Assembly: GCA_022575985.1 (NCBI GenBank)
Contig: JAKSXM010000014.1
Span: 6,758,001 to 6,822,000 of the forward strand
Direction: 5' to 3'
Source of the DNA: Anagrus nilaparvatae
Taxonomy: Eukaryota > Arthropoda > Insecta > Hymenoptera > Mymaridae
Length of the DNA: 64,000 bases
The translations under genes were made by a program, and so were the position numbers. How positions within the stretch are numbered: the first letter of the stretch is position 1; the number at the start of each line of letters is the position of its first letter. This document shows, piece after piece, positions 57,198 through 64,000 of the stretch. The notes below the pieces were generated by a model. The model saw only the letters and a list, made by a program, of their open reading frames with translations. It had not been told where the DNA came from and did no database searches.

Positions 57198-57373
57198 CTT
57201 AAAACTAAAATAGTAAAAAATACAAAAAGGAAAAGCAAACCTAGATCAAAAATTTAAAATACAAATTTTAATAAGTATTTATTTTTCGTTCTCTCTGTAA
57301 TTATTTTTTTTGTATCTTCTAGAATAAATTTTTTAAAATGGGTGACAGAACGAAAAATATATCAAAATTATTA

Positions 57374-57465
57374 GATTTTATTTTTAAATATTTGAATATT
57401 GCGCCAGTACCATATTCTGTAGGTTACAATGTCTGCAAAGGCCCAGACTGAAGTAAGGCGTGTTT
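57374..57465 (+). repeat. 92-bp inverted repeat, arm 2 (gypsy/R1 junction)
   Basis: Mirror of 55876-55967. Here the R1 part continues naturally into the zinc knuckles, so this is the original junction and arm 1 is the derived copy. Confidence 0.8.
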
Positions 57466-57640
57466 AAAGTGTGGCGAAGATGGCCATAAGAGGACGGAGT
57501 GCAGCAAGGATAACCCTGAGTGCTTCCTCTGCAAGACCAGAAAGGATAAGTGCTCCACGGAGCACTATCCTGGAGAGGGAAACTGCCCCAGTTCCTGGGA
57601 GGCTCTGGCTGTGGCGAGAAGCAGGTGTCATCGGAATTGA
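57437..57640 (+). pseudogene. R1 ORF1 C-terminus: zinc knuckles
   Basis: A CCHC knuckle CLKCGEDGHKRTEC is followed by CFLCK and a His/Cys pair in EHYPGEGNC, then SWEALAVARSR and a stop at 57638-57640. KGPDRSKAC just before belongs to the same block. A TGA at 57449 interrupts it (Arg codon changed). Nucleocapsid-like, binds element RNA. Confidence 0.75.
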
Positions 57641-60600
57641 TCAAGGTTCTCCAAGGGAAAATGCGACACGCACGGGAAGCTGGTGCATTGTTGGATCAAA
57701 TTGCTCGCGAAGAGAATGCAAATATCCTCTTACTAAGCGAGCAATATTACAACATGAACCACAAGTACTGGCTTCCCGATGACACTGGCTGCTGCGCCAT
57801 ATAACTTCGAGGCAAAGCTCAAACGTCTCTTACCCAACAAGGGAAAGGGAATTGCCACGTCTGGGCCAAGTGCGGGGAGACAACTTACATAAATTGCTAT
57901 CTCTCCCCAAACGAAAACTCGGCAGAGCTGGCTACAAAGCTGGCCAGCATCGAGAGCACGGTCTGAACGGCGACTGGTGGCGTCATCCTTGGTGGAGACT
58001 TCAACGCCAGGGCTCTGGAATGGGGGATGCCAACGACTAACCCCAGGGGACAAATGGTGCTCAAAATGGCCACTAGGTGCAAACTAGTGGTCCAGAATAG
58101 AGGCAACAGTTCCAACTACGAGAGGCCATGTTGGGGTGTCTCTATCCCGGACATAACCTTCGCTACAGAAGCTGCGTCCGGGAGAATAGGCGACTGGAGG
58201 GTAATGGTCAATACAATGGTAGTGATCATCATTACATCGCCTTCCGGGTATTGGAAGGAACCTCACAACGACCTCCGTACAGGAGGCGCCCCCTTGGTTG
58301 GAACGTCCCAAAAATGGACAAAGACAGATTCGAAGATCAGCATCCATCCCCGCTTGGCATGAAGGGGCCACAAGTCCCCATGAGGCTGAAATCTTAGTTA
58401 ATAAAGTAACGTCTCTATTATGCGGAGCTTGTGATGCCTCGATGCCTCGCCGCAGGCCCTGGAAAAGGAGAAAGCCAGTGGACTCCCGAAATAGCTGAGC
58501 TCCGGAAGGAATGCCACAGGACACGACGAAAGGCGCAAAGAGCACGGGACAGACCTGAGGCCGCCGTGCTTTCTGACGAACATAAGGACGCCAAACACCG
58601 GCTGGCCAAGGCCATCCGTCAAAGCAAGGCTCGATGTCTGCGTTCATTACGCGAAGATGTAAACAAGGACCCCTGGGGCCTAGGTTACAAAGTCGTAATG
58701 GGCAAGTTAAACCAGGGGTCCGACAACATGATGGACGCGGCGTCGACTGAACGGATCGTCGGTGCTCTCTTCCCTGAAAGGCCCATCCGGGAAAACCCGG
58801 TTGAGGTGATACCCAGGGAGGAAGTGCCGCTGTTTAGCCAAGGCGAGATGGTCAAGACCATAAAGGCCATGAAAAATGGCAAGGCGCTGGGGCCGGACGG
58901 GATACCAGCGGAAGTGCTCAAAGAGCGGTAAAAGTAATCCATGGTATCCTGTTAAGCATGTTCAATGCGTGTTTGGTGGCTGGAGTGTTCCCAAAGCAGT
59001 GGAAGGTGGCACGTCTCGTGCTCTTGAACAAGGGTAAGGGGGAAGCCCTGGACTCTCCATCATCTTACAGACCTTTGTGTATGTTAAATACCATTGGTAA
59101 GGTGATGGAGAGCATGCTCCGGGCAAGGCTCAGAAGGGCAATCGAAGTGGGCGGTGATCTCTCTGAGGAGCAGCATGGTTTTCGTGAAGGGCATTCCATA
59201 ATAGACGCCATCCGGCGTGTCGTGGATACCGTAGAGGCTGAGAGGGAAAAGCGGCCTGCAATTCGCAAGGATGTCCTTCTCCACGTCTTCCTCCACGCTG
59301 GACGTCAAAAACGCTTTCAACTCGGCCAGGTGGGATGACATGATCCGGTCCCTCGAGTACGATTTCCGGATACCCAGGTATCTGGGTAACGTACTAAAGG
59401 ATTACCTGCGGGACCGGAGACTGCTCTACGACGCTCGATGGAAGGCGTGAAAGGGTTTTGAGTGCAGGCATCGCGCAAGGTTCGGTTTTCGGACCGGACC
59501 TGTGGAATGCCTTTTACGATGGCTTGTTGCGCGTCTACCTCCCGGAAGGAGTTTCCCTGATCGAGTACGCCGACGACGTGGCCCTGACCATAACTGGCAG
59601 GGACATGGAAGTGACCCAGGAGAGGTTGAATCTAGTCATGAGACAGATCAACCTCTGGATGGGCGATCACGGGCTCCAGCTTGCGATCCCAAAAACGGAG
59701 ATCGTACTGCTGACCCGTCAAAGGGTTCCCAGCGACTTCGATGTAATTATCGACGACGGCGGAAACCCTCACAAGATCCAAACCAGAACATCGGTGAAAT
59801 ACCTGGGAGTTCAGCTTAATAACAAGTTGACCTTCTGGGAGCAATTTCAGAGGTTGTGTGAAAAGGCAGCGTCGGTCGCATCCTCCCTGTCAAGGCTCAT
59901 GGCCAACATTGGGGGACCCGAACCAGGGAAGCGAAGGCTCCTGATGTCAGTCGTCAACTCTATCTGCTCTATGGATCAGAAGTCTGGGCGAAGACCACAG
60001 AAACTGCCAAGTACAGACATAAAATATCGTTGGTACAGAGGCAAGCGGCAGTGAGGATCGCCTGCGGATACCACACGGTATCTCTAGAGGCGATCCAGGT
60101 TGTTGCTTCGGTGATACCCATTGGCCTGCTAGCGTTGGAGCGGAAATTCATCTACGAGAGCGTAGATGAGCGCGAAATAACATCCACTCGCGCCCGCTTC
60201 AACTCTATGAAAGCATGGAAGAAACGATGGAAAAAGAACCAAGAGAAAAATGCCCTATGGACGCGCAGACTGATCTCAGACCTGCAGGCATGGATGGGAC
60301 GACAGCATGGGGAGGTAGATTTCTACCTTACCCAGTTCTTAACTGGACACGGGTATTTCCGTGTCATGTTGGAGCATTGGCATAAGGTGGCAACAAAGGA
60401 GTGCTTGCACTGTCTGGGCGTGGATGATACAGTAAAGCACACATTCTTCGAATGTGTGCGCTATGCGAAGGGGCACCCGCCCTTCCCGATTTGGAGGCCA
60501 TAGACGGTGGTCCCGAAAATGCTACGGAGTTCCGAAAACTGGAACAAAGTAGCAGAGTACGTAAGGACCACCTTGTTGGAGAAGAAGGAGGAGGGCTTCC

Positions 60601-60658
60601 TATCGTAGAGAGTTCTCCTGCCCCTAGGCAGGGGGGAAGGCAGCGGCCAGCTGCCTAG
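57641..60658 (+). pseudogene. R1 ORF2: endonuclease, RT, C-terminal finger
   Basis: The endonuclease begins KVLQGKMRHAREAGALLDQI with LLLSEQYY, then GGDFNARALEWGMP, SIPDITFA and SDHHYIAF (58220-58240). RT: MKNGKALGPDGIPAEVL at about 58868, FPKQWKVARLVLLNKGKG, SYRPLCMLNTIGKVMES, then the palm with AGIAQGSVFGPDLWN and the intact catalytic YADD at 59566-59577. Thumb: KYLGVQLNNKLTFWEQF. C-terminal CCHC finger CLHCLGVDDTVKHTFFEC at about 60400-60455. Several frameshifts and stops (for example near 57804, 58390, 58931, 59338 and 60054) inactivate it. It would nick target DNA and copy its RNA there. Better preserved than the copy at 15.5 kb. Confidence 0.85.
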
Positions 60659-60908
60659 GCTGCGCGTCCCAAACTGAAGTTATACCTGAAAACGGAGTTC
60701 CGGTTTGGGACAAACAAGCGCGGGGGGTTTAAAGTGTGTTTATCCAGTAAGAATCTGGGTCGTAGCCGGCGACTGCGGTCGTCGGTGGTCTCCCAGTTGT
60801 ACACTTTGTACAACTGGGCGGTCATGGAAATTTTAGGGTCTTTAAGGCCCGCAAACACTCCATGGCTGATGCAAGATTCACATATTTCCAAAAAAAAAAA
60901 AAAAAAAA

Positions 60909-61240
60909 GTCCTTAAGCTCAGATTTTTCAAAATCTCCTAATTATTCTAAGTTTCATTTGCCCCCCCCCCCTTAAATAGGACAAATTTTACCACGCCCCT
61001 TAAATGGGACAAATTTGACTACCCCCCTTAAATAGGACAAATTTTACCACCCCCCTTAAATAGGACATATTTTACCATCTCCCTTAAATAGGACAAATTT
61101 GACCACCCCCCTTAAATAGGACAAATTTGACCACCCCCCTTAAATAGGACATATTTGACCACCCCCCTTAAATAGGACATATTTGACCACCCCCCTTAAT
61201 TTTCAAGTTCTGAAGTACCCCCTCTTTATAAACATGTTCC
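60909..61240 (-). repeat. second copy of the minisatellite element
   Basis: Nine or so units of CCCCCCTTAAATAGGACAAA with TTTGACCA or TTTTACCA occupy 60958-61200, complementary to the array at 9404-9566. The right flank AAACATGTTCCATG is shared with the other copy. It starts right after the R1 poly(A). Confidence 0.75.
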
Positions 61241-61944
61241 ATGTTAAAATTAACCTTTAAGAGGTCTTTAAGAAAACTTTCTATAATAGAGCTACGGAGC
61301 TCAATTTCAAGCTCCGTAGCAGCCAAAGTTGAGACTTTGGAGCTTTGTGTCCATGGTGACTTTTTTTCAGAGTAATAAAATCTAAAACATACAAAAAATT
61401 CAGCTAAATTTTTCGAACGGTCATTTCCTGTTCATTTGTGCGGGATCTTTTTTCAAAAAATCGCAAAATTGAAAACAGAATTTATTTCAGTTTTTAAGTA
61501 TTTGACCATGTTGCTCCAAATATTTTTGAGCGCGGATGGTAGCAAATGAAAATTTGTTTTATTTTTCATTAGCTAAAAAAATACCCTGCCAACTAGCTGG
61601 CACTGAGGTTCCTCAAACAATCGGCTGTAATATTAATTTACAACAAATACTATTGATTATAACCATGCAATTATACATACATTTTTCGTTTTTAGTAGCT
61701 GATAAAGGATTAGCTGGTAAAGGATTATTAAGATCATTTTGTTATTAAAGTGAAAATTCTAGCGTCCATGGATTGGTCGCGCCGGCGTTAATGGATTTTA
61801 AATCATTTTTGCATAATTAAAAAGAGACAAATATAAAAAAAAGCTAATTTTCTTTTTTTTTATAAAATTTTATTTTATTAGAATATATAATTATCCCTTA
61901 ATAATTAAAATATTGGGTAACATGATTTTTTTGTTTTGTCAAAG
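61241..61944. other. AT-rich spacer with a piggyBac-type end remnant
   Basis: At about 61773-61800, GGTCGCGCCGGCGTTAATGG and a degraded TTAA match the right end of the MITE at 2831-3179. A short inverted pair GCTACGGAGC/GCTCCGTAGC lies near 61301-61321. The ORF at 61536-61748 is not convincing. Confidence 0.45.
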
Positions 61945-62690
61945 AAATGTAAATGTAAATGTAAATATTCTTTATTTGTCTAAAACAAAATTTTATACAT
62001 AATTATAACATAGTAACAGCATAACATAGTTTAAATTTAATATTATTTTATAAATATATTGATTTAGTAAATTTAATTGAAAAATTTAATTGAAAAAAAA
62101 AAATTAACAGTATGGTAATAACAGTGGCAAATAATAGTAAGTAACAGTGATAGCATTTTGTAACTAAAATTAAATGATTTACATCACAGTCAAGTTATTA
62201 TTTATATTAACTATCAAATAACACATATAAATAATAACAATAATATATAGCAATCCAAGTAATACATGTCAACATATTTTATCTTTTCTTTAAAAACATA
62301 GTTTATATACACTTAAAAACCGAGCCCTCATATGTATAATTTAGGTTTGATAGGTAGGTAAATAAGGCTGTCTTGAATGAGTTTAGTGAAGGAAGGAACC
62401 TTATTTTAGAAGGAAGGGAATTCCAACTTTTTGTGCCTTGAACTTGAAAGGAAGAGTTGCCATGCCATTTTTCAAGTTCAGGTAAAACTAACTCACGAGT
62501 TAATAGTTCACCTCTGGCTGTCTGTTTCGAAGTGTATCGAACAAAAATTTGAGCCAGATATTCAGGTCTACCTAGACGAAGGACTTTATACATTATGATT
62601 AATGTAAAATATAGTCTACGCATGTAGCGGGTTAACCAGCCTAGTTTTTCCCTATATGGAGTAATATGACTGTCCCTTGAAATGGTTGGT
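61945..62690 (-). mobile_element. jockey/CR1-type non-LTR element, 3' end
   Basis: On the minus strand the C-terminal coding end is followed by a 3' untranslated region, AATAAA (61971-61976) and a terminal (ACATTT)n tract at 61945-61966. Short microsatellite tails instead of poly(A) are typical of CR1/Daphne-type elements. It is strongly 5'-truncated, at about 62690. Confidence 0.65.
62303..62687 (-). pseudogene. C-terminal domain of a jockey/CR1-type reverse transcriptase
   Basis: The open frame to 62623 continues upstream without stop to about 62687 (DSHITPYREKLGWL). It carries the C-terminal pattern of these polymerases: YKVLRLGRPEYLAQIF, TRELVLPELEKWHGN, SFQVQGTKSWNSLPSKIR and SFKTALFTYL, ending at a stop at 62303. 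Catalytic RT motifs are lost with the 5' truncation. Confidence 0.65.
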
Positions 62691-63119
62691 AACGATGCGA
62701 AAATTACAAATATTCGCTCAATTATTATAAAAAGATATGAGTTTTCAGAATTTATAATAATTTCTTATAATTTATTTTCTCAGTGTACTTCTTGCATTTG
62801 ACCAATCTTCCGCAACAATGATAATAATAATAATAATAATAATAATATTTTGTAATAAAAAAAATAACCACATTAATTGCTTCAAGATTTTTAAATTGTT
62901 TGATTCTTTAAAAATGCCAATATAACTTTTAAATCTTAATTTTAAAATGCAAACATAACCATTTAATATTTTTAGGCTTTTTATTATTGTTTATAATTTC
63001 ATTAAGCTGCATACATAAATAAACATAGTAACGAGCAAAATAATCCAAGGAAGTCAAAAAGTGGCAATATTTCCATCACACTTTCTTGTGTGTTATAATT
63101 TATATAAAAATAAAAATAA
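62691..63119. other. AT-rich spacer with (AAT)n and an inverted match to the left edge
   Basis: (AAT)n at 62819-62847. 62866-62960 is a diverged inverted partner of about 1900-2040 (ACATTAATTGCTTCAAGA). No gene. Confidence 0.5.
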
Positions 63120-64000
63120 TATTGTGATCGGATACAAAAAATTACTATAAACTAAATTTCTAAATCTTGTACTCTCATTAAAATAAATTAGATATGTCCA
63201 AAACGAAAAATAAATTTGGTGTATTATGTATTTTTTTGTGACGAAGATTTTGGAAAAAAAAAATTTTCAAAAAATTCATTATCAGATTCAAGATATCGAG
63301 TAAAAATCATAATTTCAAATATAAATAATTTCATGGAAATGAATGAGGTATTCCATCCAAATTAAAAATTAAAAAAAAAAAAGTATTTTGAGAATTTTTT
63401 AATAAACAAATTTTTGGAAAAAAAGTTAGGTATTCATTCGATAATTGTTTTGAAATATCACTGGTTACAATATTTTAAAATATTAGTAATTTCATAGAAT
63501 TAAATGAGGTATTACACCCAAAAAAAAATAAATATTGCAATTTTTTTTATTTTTCTTTTTTTTTAATTTTGAGAAAAAAATTTTGAAAAAATTCAGTATC
63601 AGTTCCAAAAAATTACTGTAAACGAGGTTCTTAAAACTAGTACTTCCATAGAAATAAATTAGGTACTACGTCCAAAAAGAAAAAAAAGTTTCGTATTTTA
63701 TGTATTTTTTTGTGAAAAAAATTTTAGGAAAAAAATTTTCAAAAAATTAAGTATCAGATTCGAGATATCAAGTAAAAACCATACTTTCAAGTATAAGTAC
63801 TTTTATGGAAATAAATGAGGTATTACATCCAAATTAAAAAAAGAAAAGGGGGTTTGAGATTTTTTTAATAAAAAAGTTTTTGGAAAAAAAATTATGTCTT
63901 AATTTGATAATGGTAAAGAAATATCACTAGTTACAATATTTTCAGATACTAGTACTTTCATAGAATTAAATGAGGTATTACAGCAAAAAAAAAAAAATAT
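63120..64000. repeat. tandem satellite, ~155-bp unit (right edge)
   Basis: Five diverged units with landmarks near 63298, 63465, 63620, 63772 and 63931 (GAGTAAAAA or GGTTACAATA, then CTAGTACTTTCATAGAA, then GAGGTATTACA). Same family and orientation as 590-1345. The array runs off the window. Confidence 0.75.

Larger units (their letters stand above)
51626..57430 (-). mobile_element. gypsy-type element B inserted in R1 ORF1
   Basis: Between two halves of the R1 ORF1 lie pol and two further ORFs on the minus strand, and an LTR end, tRNA-type primer site and coiled-coil frame on the plus strand. About 270 bp of R1 expected between LEIR and the zinc knuckles is missing. AT content rises sharply inside the insertion. 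Opposite orientation of primer site and pol, plus a 92-bp inverted repeat, indicate internal rearrangement after or during insertion. Confidence 0.7.
57431..60908 (+). mobile_element. R1-clade non-LTR element, second part with poly(A)
   Basis: It resumes ORF1 at the zinc knuckles, followed by ORF2 and a 3' region with an inverted pair (CCAGTTGTACA/TGTACAACTGG near 60793-60816), ending in an A run of about 18 at 60891-60908. With 50358-51625 it forms one element of about 4.7 kb. High GC content compared with its surroundings. Confidence 0.85.

Overview
This window looks like AT-rich, transposon-choked nuclear DNA of an arthropod, most likely an insect. It holds non-LTR elements of the R1 clade, a jockey/CR1-type fragment, BEL/Pao and Ty3/gypsy LTR elements, a Penelope-like element, Helitron-like ends and many foldback elements, typical of insect genomes. 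Nothing identifies the species. Nothing looks bacterial: no operons, rRNA, CRISPR array or phage genes. One candidate host gene is visible, the last two exons of a small membrane protein on the minus strand at 31678-31970.

Layout. 1-3.2 kb: a tandem ~155-bp satellite followed by foldback elements, one a piggyBac-type TTAA element. 3.5-4.9 kb: a tRNA-like sequence, then an LTR with TATA box and the start of a broken gag. 5-14 kb: a pile of foldback and Helitron-like elements, including a Ginger-type DNA transposon with a KRBA2-like integrase and a 2.6-kb foldback carrying a G-rich minisatellite. 13.9-14.8 kb: broken gag-like pieces. 15.5-18.3 kb: a 5'-truncated decayed R1-clade element. 18.3-20.7 kb: AT-rich DNA with no recognised gene. 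20.7-26.2 kb: a tandem duplication and a 5'-truncated gypsy element with an unusual zinc-knuckle ORF after the integrase and a 3' LTR.

26.2-31.3 kb: a Penelope-like element inserted into a Helitron-like element. It has a nearly intact RT plus GIY-YIG ORF, an inverted copy of its 3' part, hammerhead-like cores and a 13-bp target duplication. 31.7-32.5 kb: the host-like exons. 32.6-41.9 kb: a ~300-bp tandem repeat split by a 7.7-kb foldback with arms of about 2.2 kb; two younger elements lie in its left arm only. 42.2-45.2 kb: a composite palindrome, a 941-bp Helitron-like element with both ends, and an LTR fragment.

46.1-60.9 kb is a nest of retroelements: a minus-strand BEL/Pao pol; a plus-strand R1-clade element starting at about 50.36 kb; and, splitting the R1 ORF1, a gypsy-type element (about 51.63-57.43 kb) with a long pol on the minus strand, two unfamiliar accessory ORFs, and a tRNA-Arg-type primer binding site pointing the opposite way. 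60.9-64 kb: a second copy of the minisatellite element, a jockey/CR1-type 3' end on the minus strand, and the same ~155-bp satellite as at the left edge.

These genes are not a cooperating host pathway. They are layers of mobile DNA whose insertion order can be read from which element interrupts which. Best candidates for undescribed biology are the 7.7-kb foldback, the inverted-arm Penelope unit, the gypsy elements with extra ORFs, and the palindromic Ginger-like element.
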